Shown one piece after another: positions 7,856 through 15,912 of a stretch of DNA of 64,000 nt (position 1 is the first letter of the stretch; each line of letters begins with the position of its first letter). A model generated the notes under the pieces. It was not told where the DNA came from. It searched no databases and saw nothing but the letters and a program-made list of their open reading frames with translations. Both the position numbers and the translations under genes were made by a program. Origin of the DNA: JAYEIA01 sp964472505 (GTDB lineage: Bacteria; Bacteroidota; Bacteroidia; Bacteroidales; JAADGE01); NCBI GenBank assembly GCA_964472505.1, contig CAYYQW010000005.1, positions 1-64,000 of the forward strand. The letters run 5' to 3'.

Positions 7856-8782
7856 TTACAAGCCAAAAACATTCGCTCCTTTCGGCTGATTTTCAATAAC
7901 CACCGAACCTTCGTTTCGGTAAATTTCAATTTTTTCAATTTCGGAAGCATATTTTTGTAATTCTTTACTCAATTTATCTAAATCCAAAACCACTTTCCCG
8001 TCTTGTTTTTCCGGTTTCATGTCAATTAAAGTATTAAAATTGGGCAAAACTAATTTTGAATTTTCATTCAGCTGAACCCAAATCATAAACTCATTATCTG
8101 TTCCGGCTTTTGAGGCACTATCGTAATAACTTGCACCGCGTCGCATGCCTTCTTTTAGTTTATTGATGTCCTCTTCCGTCAGAGTCTCTGCTCCTTCGCC
8201 GGCTAATTCTACAATTTCTTCCAAGTTTTTAGGATTTACTGAAAAATGATGCAAATAATGGCCTTCTTCGAGTTTGGATTGGCGGCCAATCGTAGTCATT
8301 CCTTTATCTGTATCTCCGGGCGAGCTAAAAGGTGCAGTAATTTGTTCACTGAAAATATTGTTTTCAAACCACACATTTATGCCATGATTTACTTGAACAG
8401 GTCCGTGAATTGAAAGCGCAACTTTCCCTTTTTTCCCGCTTAGTGCAAAGGTGGAGCCAAACATACGAATATCTATACAGCTTAAAATATTCTTAGCTAC
8501 TACTTTTTTGTCTTTTGCTTCTTCCACATCAAAAACTTTAAAATATGTGTCTTCCAGTGTTAAGGGGTTGAAAGATTCATTTAAACGTTTAAAATAGAAA
8601 ATTTTCTCGGACGGATACACGTCTTTCAAATAGTTTTTTATTGTGTATTTGAATGCTTTGTCTGTGGCATAAACTGTTCCGTTAGGCAATGTGCGCGGTT
8701 GGCCTGAAAAATCAGCATTGTAGTTTGAATTTACGGCTTTTACTATGGCCGCTCCGAATACTCTGTTTTTAAATGTTGTCAT
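7856..8782 (-). CDS. cas7: Cascade backbone subunit Cas7 (Csh2-like)
   Basis: Cas7 polymerises along the crRNA spacer in Cascade. With the ATG at 8782 (TTFKNRVFGAA) the protein is 308 residues; a start eight codons upstream is possible. The N-terminal strand NRVFGAAIVKAVNSNYN, the PRTLPNGTVYATDKAFK turn and the central DIRMFGSTFAL stretch match the Csh2-type Cas7 of type I-B. A HGPVQVNHGINVWFENN segment and a MTTIGR motif also fit the family. Position between cas8b and cas5 is canonical. REP-like hairpins flank it on both sides. No lesion is seen. Confidence 0.92.
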   Translation of the reverse strand: MTTFKNRVFGAAIVKAVNSNYNADFSGQPRTLPNGTVYATDKAFKYTIKNYLKDVYPSEKIFYFKRLNESFNPLTLEDTYFKVFDVEEAKDKKVVAKNILSCIDIRMFGSTFALSGKKGKVALSIHGPVQVNHGINVWFENNIFSEQITAPFSSPGDTDKGMTTIGRQSKLEEGHYLHHFSVNPKNLEEIVELAGEGAETLTEEDINKLKEGMRRGASYYDSASKAGTDNEFMIWVQLNENSKLVLPNFNTLIDMKPEKQDGKVVLDLDKLSKELQKYASEIEKIEIYRNEGSVVIENQPKGANVFGL

Positions 8783-8817
8783 ATTATTTTTGTCTAAAGA
8801 TTTCAAATTATTATTTC

Positions 8818-8882
8818 GTCCCTACGGGACTTTTATTTGCGGTTATATTTATTTTTCTATCATAATTTTGCCCCTAAGGGAC
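8818..8882. repeat. REP-like hairpins between cas8 and cas7
   Basis: A perfect GTCCC-TAC-GGGAC hairpin (8818-8830) is followed by a second, slightly imperfect one around CCCTAAGGG (8870-8882). The second is preceded by TTCTATCATAATTT, the same sequence that precedes the hairpin at 6340-6352. Confidence 0.6.
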
Positions 8883-8901
8883 AACTCGGCTTAGTTGATA
8901 T

Positions 8902-10898
8902 TTATCCTTCTGTTTCCTTTACAGTAGTATTTTCTTTTTTAAAAATAGTTTCTGAAAAATAGCCGGCTAAAATCATTGGGAGTAAATCTTTCATATTTGT
9001 TTGGGTGTCGAACCCCATTACATCGCTCATTATTTTGTCAAATTCATAGCGTGTGGCATCGCCCTTGTAAAATTTAAAGGCATGCTTGTAAGTATCAAAG
9101 GTTCGGGCAATAGCCAGTTTGAATTTATCGCACTGTGTTTTTTGTAAAAACGGCTCCAGTAAAGCATGTGAGCGTTCGCCCGATTCGCTTTTGTTCAGTA
9201 TCGTTCGGATTAATTGTCCGGCGGCAAATGCAAACTCATCATTGTTTTGTATATGCTCCGATGTGTTTTCGGGATTTGCAATTTGTTTTAATCTTGCAAA
9301 CAGTTGTTCTGTTTTATTTATCATATCTTCATTGTTTATAGGGTTTACAAAATAATTATATAGGCTAAACCAGATGTTTAGTTTTTCTTTTATTCGATAT
9401 TCTTTATTGTAATCTTTATCATGTTGTATGTCATCAATAATGCTTTTTCTCATCATCTCATCAAACATATCTGAAGTAATGGCATTTACTTTTGATTTAT
9501 ACACATAATCAAAAAATGCTTTGCGGTATTGGTAAAATAGATTAACAATTGCATCTGTGGCATAGCCGTATTCCGGCTTAGGTTCCATATCGTCAAAATG
9601 TCTTATCCATAGACTTCCGGCTTTTGTTTTTACAAGCAATTGTTCATTTAGTATTTTGTTAAGTATGTTTTGCTGAAATTCAAAAATATTTTTTACCGGT
9701 AAGCTTTTAAATTTGCCGCCTAAGGCGAAAAGTTCTCGTAAACTTACATCGTCAATTTTGTATCTGAACACCGGTACAAAATCTAAATCAACTATGCGGC
9801 TGCCTTTTTCGCGATTATTAAAATAGATAAGGTAGTAATTTTGCAAATTATCTTTTTTCTTTAAAAGTGCTTCAATTATTTCTTTATGACCTGCTTTCTT
9901 GTCCTTATTATAGAATTTTACCGCCTCCTCGGATAATTCAGTCTCATCAATAAAAAGCGGAAATGGGTTAGGCAGAATTTTATTTTTTTGTTGTAATTGA
10001 AAGAAGTTATATAGTTTCTGCACTTGTAATCCGTTGACTCTATAATTCAACTCTATGGGTGCAGTTTTGTGTTTTAAAAAATCTTTACTGTCATTGAATC
10101 CGCTCAAGCTGTCAGCAATACCGTAAATATCGCCGGATTTCAATTTGATATTAAATTTATCTTTGTTGAACAGCTTTTCGGATAAAAAACGGTTTTGGAT
10201 TTCTTGATAATCTTTCAGTTCAGGTTCTTTCATAAAGAAATAGAACATGAATTGGTCTTTGGCTTTAGCATGCTCTTCATCGCTTGCCAAAAAATCGAGC
10301 ATTTTTGTTTTTACGAAAGACTCTAACTCACTGCACCATTTTTCATGTTGTTCATTATCATCATTAATGTATTTTCTTGCTGCTTTAAAATAAGCTTCGG
10401 CAGAGTACAATAATTTTTTATCTTCCTTTCCTTTGTAGGCCTTCGCATTTAAGGAAATTCCAAATGGAGATCCTATTGCAATATAAACTTTGGGCCCGGA
10501 ATTAAAGCTTTTCATAGCATTTAACATTTCTGTATTTACGGTTAATTTCAGAAACTCCTCATACAATTCATTCCGCTCTGTATCTTTATCCACCTTCAAA
10601 ACATTTTCATCTTTCACAACCAACTCATCGCCTTCTTTTTCAAGAAAAACATAAATACCTTCCTTCAACGAAAGGTTTTCTTTAAATATATCCGGGCTTT
10701 TTTCTTCCAGATGGTCTANNNNNNNNNNNNNNNNNNNNNNNNNNNNNNNNNNNNNNNNNNNNNNNNNNNNNNNNNNNNNNNNNNNNNNNNNNNNNNNNNN
10801 NNNNNNNNNNNNNNNNNNTTCAACGAAAGGTTTTCTTTAAATATATCCGGGCTTTTTTCTTCCAGATGGTCTACGAAATTTATTACTTCCTGTATCAT
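8902..10898 (-). CDS. cas8b: Type I-B Cascade large subunit Cas8b (TM1802/Csh1-like), interrupted by a scaffold gap
   Basis: Cas8b recognises the PAM and stabilises Cascade. Assignment rests on position (next to Csh2-like cas7), on size and on general TM1802-like features such as KIKSLP-type linkers and many Lys/Phe-rich helices. The left part encodes 588 codons running into the gap. The right part encodes the true N-terminus from an ATG at 10898 (MIQEVINFVDHLEEKSP). A 55-base sequence is present on both sides of the 100-N gap. Merging the copies gives one uninterrupted frame of about 613 residues in which ...FKENLS runs directly into LKEGIYVF. The gene is therefore probably intact. Confidence 0.85.
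10719..10818. other. 100-N assembly gap with 55-base identical flanks
   Basis: Exactly 100 Ns separate bases 10664-10718 from 10819-10873. Those two 55-base flanks are identical and in the same orientation. This is what overlapping contig ends of a k=55 graph assembly look like when joined by a scaffolder with a default gap. It is most simply an artefact, not missing sequence. Confidence 0.85.
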
Positions 10899-10904
10899 TT
10901 TACA

Positions 10905-11105
10905 TTACTTTTGATTTATATTATCAATTATTTGTATTTTGATAAATGAGAAACATGAATCTGTCATTTTCCTCCATTTTTCACTCTCACTGTAATTTAA
11001 AATATATTCTTTATCATTTCCTTGTTTAATAAGCCAAATAATTAATGCTATTTGATCTTCTTCGGTTAAAATATGCCCATCTTCTGTTTTATAATCTAAA
11101 TCCAT
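10905..11105 (-). CDS. Small hypothetical protein upstream of cas8b
   Basis: This 66-residue product is unrecognised. It is acidic at the N-terminus (LDYKTEDGHILTEEDQIALII) and continues as an amphipathic helix, with one cysteine near the C-terminus. It ends 6 bases before the cas8b start on the same strand, so it would be translated from the same message. Composition looks protein-like rather than random. It lies immediately downstream, on the minus strand, of the CRISPR-repeat-containing RNA region. It could be a small accessory Cascade protein or a toxin/antitoxin-like peptide tied to that RNA; neither is supported beyond position. Confidence 0.5.
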   Translation of the reverse strand: MDLDYKTEDGHILTEEDQIALIIWLIKQGNDKEYILNYSESEKWRKMTDSCFSFIKIQIIDNINQK

Positions 11106-11198
11106 ATCTCTAAATTTTCCACAAAAATAGGAATAAATTTATTAATACCAAAAGATTTAGTAACTGAAAATTCAAATTTTTTCTATTATTATTTTTTT

Positions 11199-11206
11199 TA
11201 TATTTG
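11199..11206 (+). promoter_or_regulatory. -7 box of the CRISPR-repeat RNA promoter
   Basis: TATATTTG matches the Bacteroidota -7 consensus TAnnTTTG. It sits 5 bases before the left arm of the hairpin at 11211, where transcription would be expected to begin. The region 20 bases upstream is A/T-rich without a clear TTTG, so the -33 box is weak. Confidence 0.5.
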
Positions 11207-11210
11207 CATC

Positions 11211-11290
11211 AGCAAGTTCATAAATTCTTTAATCGAACCGTTTCGGAATTGAAATAAAGAATTAGTTACTTTTATGAACTTGCTTTTTAT
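11211..11290 (+). ncRNA. Predicted small RNA carrying a solitary CRISPR-repeat-like unit
   Basis: Bases 11227-11255 (begin CTTTAATCGAACC, end GGAATTGAAAT) have the features of a 29-30 nt type I-B repeat: a short CCG-TTT-CGG dyad and the ATTGAAAT 3' end that becomes the crRNA 5' handle. There is only one copy. It sits inside a larger hairpin. AGCAAGTTCATAA (11211-11223) pairs with 11272-11284, and ATTCTTTA (11224-11231) pairs with 11255-11262. A T-rich run (11284-11294) follows. Together with the -7 box at 11199 this is a complete small transcription unit on the strand opposite to cas. It lies between the WYL/cas6 genes and cas8b. Known parallels are CreA-type crRNA-like regulators or antitoxins and repeat-mimicking anti-CRISPR RNAs; which, if either, applies is unknown. 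Confidence 0.65.
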
Positions 11291-11307
11291 TTTAAATATC
11301 AGCACAA

Positions 11308-11349
11308 CAAATATACGCCCCCATCCGGACAACGAGTGTCCCGGGCGCA
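11308..11349 (-). promoter_or_regulatory. Hairpin and possible -7 box downstream of the WYL gene
   Basis: After the WYL stop, minus-strand GGGCG and CGCCC (11349-11316 region) with inner GGACA/TGTCC arms form an imperfect hairpin. It is followed at once by TATATTTG (11315-11308), a good -7 box pointing toward the small gene and cas8b. No well-spaced TTTG was found upstream. It may be a secondary promoter for the cas8b-cas7-cas5-cas3 part of the operon, convergent with the small RNA promoter at 11199. Confidence 0.35.
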
Positions 11350-11357
11350 TAATATTT

Positions 11358-12266
11358 TTAAAATTTTTTGTTTCTGATTCGTGCATTCAAAAAATCTTTA
11401 AACATTTGCGGAGCAAGAACCTGAACATCTTCCGGTAAACCCAATACAAATCGGCCTACGCCGTATAGGCTGTAAACGGCAGCTTCAAATAAATACGTTC
11501 CGTTTGCCTGTTTTTGACAAAAAGCTTCCGCACGCGGATATTCTTCCGTTAATAAATTATAAGCTTTCAAACTCAAGGAAAGTTTTATCATGATTTCTTC
11601 ATCACCCGCCATCCGGAATGCATCCAATTGGCGCTTACGGTGTTTTTCTTTAAAAGCTTGCGGGCGTTCTAATATTTTTACATTAGTAATGCGGCTTATT
11701 TTAAAGGTTTTACACAAATCCGATTCGGGTTCGTACGCCCAAACCGATACATAATTGCGTGTAAAATCAAAAGGTTCCGTAATGCGATTTTCAACATTAT
11801 CACTGTTGGCCGATCGGTATTTTATAAGTTCCGTTTGTCTCTTTTCTGTAATCGCGGTTGAAAGTTTCTCAATAATCCGGCGATTATGTTTTTGTACGAT
11901 AGGTGTTGCTACACGGTCAAAATTATACAAGGAATACAACTTTGCTTTCAATTGTTCTTTTAATCCGGTTTCGGTATCTATTGCATTTATAGCTTTTGAA
12001 AGAATGTAGGATTCGTCTTCCGAAAAATGCAATAGTTCGCTCAGGTCTTTATATTCAGATGCTTGTTTGTTTATTATAAAACATCCGTCATTTTTGTCAA
12101 TCACAAAACCTATTTCCCGGAAAGTGTTAATGTATCGGCTTACGGTTTTCTCCGAAATGCCAAAATGCTCGGCCAAAGCCGATTTTTCTCGTCCGTATTT
12201 GGAGTTGCTCAGCATTATCAGCATTTCCAACATTTTGCGTAATTTGTTGTGTGGTGTTTCGTTCAT
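11358..12266 (-). CDS. WYL-domain transcriptional regulator of the CRISPR locus
   Basis: The 302-residue protein starts with a helix-turn-helix domain (residues about 5-60: REKSALAEHFGISEKTVSRY, then IGFVIDKNDGCFIIN as the wing). It continues into a WYL-type sensor domain (about 140-215: LIKYRSANSD, YVSVWAYEPESD, FKISRITNVKIL) and a C-terminal WCX-like extension. The classical W-Y-L triplet is not exact (VWAYEPE). WYL regulators are commonly encoded in CRISPR-Cas loci and bind nucleic-acid ligands to control cas expression. It lies 41 bases after cas6 and probably shares its promoter. Targets could be the cas6 promoter at 13104 or the promoters around 11199-11315. Confidence 0.87.
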   Translation of the reverse strand: MNETPHNKLRKMLEMLIMLSNSKYGREKSALAEHFGISEKTVSRYINTFREIGFVIDKNDGCFIINKQASEYKDLSELLHFSEDESYILSKAINAIDTETGLKEQLKAKLYSLYNFDRVATPIVQKHNRRIIEKLSTAITEKRQTELIKYRSANSDNVENRITEPFDFTRNYVSVWAYEPESDLCKTFKISRITNVKILERPQAFKEKHRKRQLDAFRMAGDEEIMIKLSLSLKAYNLLTEEYPRAEAFCQKQANGTYLFEAAVYSLYGVGRFVLGLPEDVQVLAPQMFKDFLNARIRNKKF

Positions 12267-12307
12267 TTTGCGGTTTAGTTGTTCTTTGTTTTTGAGGAAC
12301 TAATTAA

Positions 12308-13090
12308 CTATTTCTCTGCCACCTCACAGCATCCCAAACCCAAAGCATTTTTCTCACCAAAACCGGCATTATAACCGATTTTTTGTAATATTTCAGGAGC
12401 TTTCAGGTGAAAATCCAAGCTAAAAACTTTCAATTTACTCTCTTCGGGGCGGCCTTCTTTAATGGTTATCAGATTTTGCCTGATTTTATTTCCCGGTTTA
12501 TACGAGAAGTCATATTCGGGCGGCAGAGCCGGCAAATCCGGATTAAATTTCGCGTAAATCCGGTATTTGTTTTCCAAATTTTGCCGCAATAATTTCTCAA
12601 AACGTGCATCACCGGGGTGTATGTATTCGGCATGTTTATCTGTTTGTGTTTTGTCGGTAATTATCATTGGAGACAGCGTATGCAAATGCATTTCTTCTTT
12701 ATAATCCGGCTCGGGAACTACTTCAACGGATTGGGTTTTCAACAGCAAGTTGCCGATTCGTATCTCCTGCTCCGAAAACAATCCGCGCACAAAGGTTTCG
12801 GCAGGCCGGGGCGGAAGTATGCTTACGTTCAGACTTACTTTATCCGACAGAATTCTGAAACCTTTTTTGTCAATCTTAAACTTGGGCATATACAGTTTAG
12901 AGAAAGTAAAAAATTTGAAGCGGAGTGCTTTATCGGCATAACCTTCTTGGTGTAAAAAACGGGCAAAGTCGGAATCGCCGCTGTTGAATACCGAGTATAA
13001 AGCGGCCGATAAAGGATATTGATAATTAAATACTAAGTGCGGCGGCTTTTGTGCAGGTTTTTGTACAGACAATATAAGCTTTAATCTCAT
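12308..13090 (-). CDS. cas6: CRISPR repeat endoribonuclease Cas6
   Basis: Cas6 cuts pre-crRNA within the repeat to release crRNAs. The 260-residue protein has the tandem RAMP layout: an N-terminal strand MRLKLILSV, a central LHTLSPMIITDK segment that fits the family, and the diagnostic C-terminal glycine-rich loop GFGEKNALGLGCC. A histidine-bearing early helix (HQEGYADKALRFKFFTFS) is in the position often holding the catalytic His. It is first in the minus-strand operon with a recognisable promoter just upstream. The solitary repeat at 11227-11255 would be a natural substrate or binding site. Confidence 0.92.
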   Translation of the reverse strand: MRLKLILSVQKPAQKPPHLVFNYQYPLSAALYSVFNSGDSDFARFLHQEGYADKALRFKFFTFSKLYMPKFKIDKKGFRILSDKVSLNVSILPPRPAETFVRGLFSEQEIRIGNLLLKTQSVEVVPEPDYKEEMHLHTLSPMIITDKTQTDKHAEYIHPGDARFEKLLRQNLENKYRIYAKFNPDLPALPPEYDFSYKPGNKIRQNLITIKEGRPEESKLKVFSLDFHLKAPEILQKIGYNAGFGEKNALGLGCCEVAEK

Positions 13091-13103
13091 AGTTAGTTTT
13101 AGG

Positions 13104-13134
13104 TAAAGCTATAAATAAAAAAATAATTCCGCAA
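13104..13134 (-). promoter_or_regulatory. Promoter of the cas6 operon
   Basis: On the minus strand TTG (13134-13132) is separated by 20 bases from TAGCTTTA (13111-13104), near the consensus TTTG-N19-21-TAnnTTTG. The predicted transcript would begin about 8 bases before the cas6 ATG, giving a very short leader. Confidence 0.55.
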
Positions 13135-13145
13135 GTTTTAATAAA

Positions 13146-13182
13146 AAAATCAGGACTCCGCATTGTGCAAAATCCTGATTTT
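13146..13182 (-). terminator. Rho-independent terminator downstream of the zinc-ribbon gene
   Basis: Minus-strand AAAATCAGGA and TCCTGATTTT form a 10-bp stem followed by a T run. It ends the peptidase/zinc-ribbon transcript just before the cas6 promoter and so isolates the cas operon. Confidence 0.8.
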
Positions 13183-13201
13183 GTATTCAATAGCATTTGT
13201 G

Positions 13202-13573
13202 TTAATATTTGTCGCTGTCGTTTCCGAAGCGTTCATGAATTTTGCCTTCCTGCATCTTGTAAGTGGCTTGTTCACCAACGGTTCCCGAAAACCTAACGGC
13301 AAATGTGTTGCCGTTGGGTTCATTGAGAATTATTTCCGAGAATTTGCCGCTTTCGTCTTCTAAGCTTGTTTGGCATATTGGGCAGAAAAATTTAAGTTGC
13401 TCGCCGGTTTCTAAGCGAAATTCCGGATGTTTCAATATGCGGTAGTCTCCCAGTTCCGGCTCAAAAAGAACCAAGCCTTTAGAGGCATCTGTTTTTTCGG
13501 CCAAAAGGATGATGTGCTTATCCGGTTTTAAGGGATTTTTGCAGTGCGGGCAATGATATTCACTTGTTTTCAT
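13202..13573 (-). CDS. Zinc-ribbon hypothetical protein
   Basis: The 123-residue protein has two CxxC knuckles (YHCPHCKNP near residue 8 and FFCPICQTS near residue 65), enough for one zinc ribbon split by a beta-rich insert. No signal peptide or membrane segment is present, so it is probably cytoplasmic. It begins 9 bases after the M20 peptidase gene and both share a terminator, so the two form a small operon. No specific function can be assigned. Confidence 0.7.
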   Translation of the reverse strand: MKTSEYHCPHCKNPLKPDKHIILLAEKTDASKGLVLFEPELGDYRILKHPEFRLETGEQLKFFCPICQTSLEDESGKFSEIILNEPNGNTFAVRFSGTVGEQATYKMQEGKIHERFGNDSDKY

Positions 13574-13582
13574 GTTTATTGC

Positions 13583-14959
13583 TTATGCCGTTTGTGTTTC
13601 CTGTGGATAATATTTGAAAAATTTAGCCATGGTCTCAATGCCTTTGTAGAACATATCCAAGGGGAAATTTTCGTTGGGTGAATGGATGGCGTTGCTTTCC
13701 AATCCAAATCCCAAGAGTATGGATTTTGTATCTAAAACATTTTCAAAGGTTGAGATAATGGGGATACTGCCTCCGCTTCTGAACGGAACCGGAGCTTTTC
13801 CGAAAGTATCTTTGCAGGCTTTTTCGGCGGCTCGGTAGCCGGGCAGGTCAATGGGCGAAACGTAACCTTGTCCGCCGTGCAGCGCTTTTACTTTTACTTT
13901 TACACTGTCCGGAGCAATGGCTTTAAAGTGCTCTTCGAACAGGCGGCTTATTTTTTCATTGTCTTGGTTAGGCACCAAACGCATGGAAATTTTGGCATGA
14001 GCTTTTGAAGGCAATACCGTTTTGGCACCTTCTTCGGTATAACCGCCCCAAATGCCGTTTACGTCCAATGAAGGCCGGATTCCGGTGCGCTCGATGGTGC
14101 TGTATCCTTTTTCGCCGTCCAATGCTTTTACGTCTATGGCTTTTTTGTATTCTTCTTCGTCAAAGGGAGCTTCCGCCATTTTTTCACGTTCTTCCGGGCT
14201 TACTTCTATTACATTGTCGTAAAATCCTTTAACGGTTATTTTGCCGTTTTCGTCGGTAAGTGAAGCAATCATTTTGCAGAGCACATTTACCGGATTAGCT
14301 ACTGCACCGCCAAAGAGGCCGGAATGCAAGTCGCGATTGGGGCCGGTTAATTCCACTTCCATATAGCTGAGGCCGCGAAGCCCGGTAGTTATTGACGGTA
14401 CGTCTCGGCTAATCATGCCGGTGTCGGCCACCAAAATTACATCCGATTTCAAAAGTTCTTTGTGCTGCTGCATAAAATCACCTAAATTTGGCGAACCAAT
14501 TTCTTCTTCGCCTTCAATAATGAATTTTACATTCACGCCAAGCTCATCTTCATTTTTCATGTATTCGAAAGCTTTGGCTATCATGAAAGCTTGTCCTTTA
14601 TCATCGTCGGCACCGCGAGCATAAATTTTCCCTTCACGAATTTCGGGTTCAAAAGGATTGCTGTCCCATAAGTCAATCGGATCTACCGGCATTACGTCCA
14701 TGTGTCCGTAAACCAATACGGTAGGTAAGCTTTTATCTTTTATATACTCACCGTAACAGACCGGGTTTCCTTTGCTTTCCATCACCTCAGCTTTTTGACA
14801 TCCGGCTTTAAGCATAAGCTCTTTCCAATACTCGGCAGCTTTATACATGTCGGCCTTGTGTTCTTTTTTTGAGCTTATTGAAGGAATGCGGATAAGTCCG
14901 AAAAGTTCCTCAAGAAAGCGTTCTTGATTATCTGAAATATACGTTTTAATGTCTGACAT
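13583..14959 (-). CDS. M20 family metallo-dipeptidase
   Basis: The 458-residue protein is a dinuclear zinc M20 peptidase that hydrolyses short peptides in the cytoplasm. Metal ligands are visible in order: VYGHMDVMP (His and catalytic Asp), the bridging Asp in ARGADDDKGQ, the catalytic Glu pair in IEGEEEIGSPN, the Asp in LVADTGM, and a late His in IHSPNENF. The dimerisation domain lies between about residues 200 and 330 (LHSGLFGGAVANP). Length matches the CNDP-like dipeptidases common in Bacteroidota. No signal peptide. It precedes the zinc-ribbon gene. Confidence 0.92.
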   Translation of the reverse strand: MSDIKTYISDNQERFLEELFGLIRIPSISSKKEHKADMYKAAEYWKELMLKAGCQKAEVMESKGNPVCYGEYIKDKSLPTVLVYGHMDVMPVDPIDLWDSNPFEPEIREGKIYARGADDDKGQAFMIAKAFEYMKNEDELGVNVKFIIEGEEEIGSPNLGDFMQQHKELLKSDVILVADTGMISRDVPSITTGLRGLSYMEVELTGPNRDLHSGLFGGAVANPVNVLCKMIASLTDENGKITVKGFYDNVIEVSPEEREKMAEAPFDEEEYKKAIDVKALDGEKGYSTIERTGIRPSLDVNGIWGGYTEEGAKTVLPSKAHAKISMRLVPNQDNEKISRLFEEHFKAIAPDSVKVKVKALHGGQGYVSPIDLPGYRAAEKACKDTFGKAPVPFRSGGSIPIISTFENVLDTKSILLGFGLESNAIHSPNENFPLDMFYKGIETMAKFFKYYPQETQTA

Positions 14960-15135
14960 AATATTATTTTTTTGTTTTGACCCAAATATATAAAAATGCC
15001 CCGAAACTACATATTTTTTTAGCAGCGAATATATATTCCTAAGGGCATTATATTTGTCAAAAGTCGAATAGGCATGGCCTTTTCGAGGTTTAAAAAAAAA
15101 TGATTATCCGTATGCTAAGCAAGATTATTATCAAT

Positions 15136-15216
15136 GACTTCGACAAGCGGTTATTGAGCTTTTGTCGGAATGCTCAGTTTCCTGCGGTATTTTCGGAGGC
15201 TGAGCTTGTCGAAGTC
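15136..15216. repeat. GACTTCGACAAGC inverted repeat
   Basis: GACTTCGACAAGC (15136-15148) and its exact complement (15204-15216) can form a 13-bp stem. The TTCGACAAGC/GCTTGTCGAA core is a widespread REP-like sequence. The open frame crossing it (15100-15297) therefore looks spurious. Confidence 0.6.
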
Positions 15217-15285
15217 GGTTATAATTGTGTGTGTAAGGAGTTGATAATCAATATTTTGAAGCGAAAAGGGATTGATGCGGATATT

Positions 15286-15773
15286 CAGAACTCCTGACCT
15301 CACGTAGTTTTAGATGTCGCCTTTTTTGAATCATGAATATCGAACATTTAATATCGAATCAAGAAGTAACTCATTGATTGAATAGGTTTTCGTGCGTAAG
15401 CAAAACTTCAAAATTCATTATTGGGTGTTCAATATTCGATATTAAACGACATTTTAAGTTTGCGAATTAATATCAATTAGTTATAGTGTTTTGCACGTAA
15501 ACTGAAAATGGCGCTATTTCTTGACTGCTAAAACCTTATTTTCTTTTTTTTAAACCTTAGTAGAAATGATATTTCCGCACTGTTTTCCAACCTTATTACC
15601 TTATTAATTCATTGCAAATAAGGTAATAAGGTTAAAAAAATTGAAGGCATTCATTTTCTTCTACTAAGGTTGAAAATTCTAAAATAAGGTTTTTTTAAAC
15701 AATTATGAACACTCATAATGAGAAAATTCCTAATTTATGCGATAATGTAGTTTGCGAAAGGTCAGGAGTTCTG
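15286..15773. repeat. 488-bp MITE-like element with nested inverted repeats
   Basis: A perfect 15-base terminal inverted repeat, CAGAACTCCTGACCT, bounds the segment (15286-15300 and 15759-15773). Inside are further matched arms. TTTAATATCGAAT is at 15347-15359 and 15434-15446, and AAAACCTTATTTT at 15530-15542 and 15681-15693. AACCTTAGTAGAA is at 15553-15565 and 15659-15671, and a 17-base AACCTTATTACCTTATT arm at 15589-15605 and 15617-15633. No protein-coding frame stands out. It is either a non-autonomous transposable element or a large structured noncoding locus. Confidence 0.6.
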
Positions 15774-15912
15774 AAGATTTAATTACGGGAAAAGCAAAAA
15801 GCACGGAGATTGAGCGTCTTGAAGATCGGTAAAATTACCTATAGTCAGAGTTTTACCCTCATGTTTTTTAAAAAATGTAAGAAAGCAACAGGCTGCGAAT
15901 TTTTGTTTATAG

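Noticed and set aside
11198..11386. 62-residue minus-strand open frame
   Set aside because: It spans the hairpin RNA and the WYL 3' end without protein-like composition.
15100..15297. Possible 65-residue gene on the plus strand
   Set aside because: It crosses a perfect GACTTCGACAAGC inverted repeat and ends at the border of the 15286-15773 element; composition follows the repeats rather than a protein.
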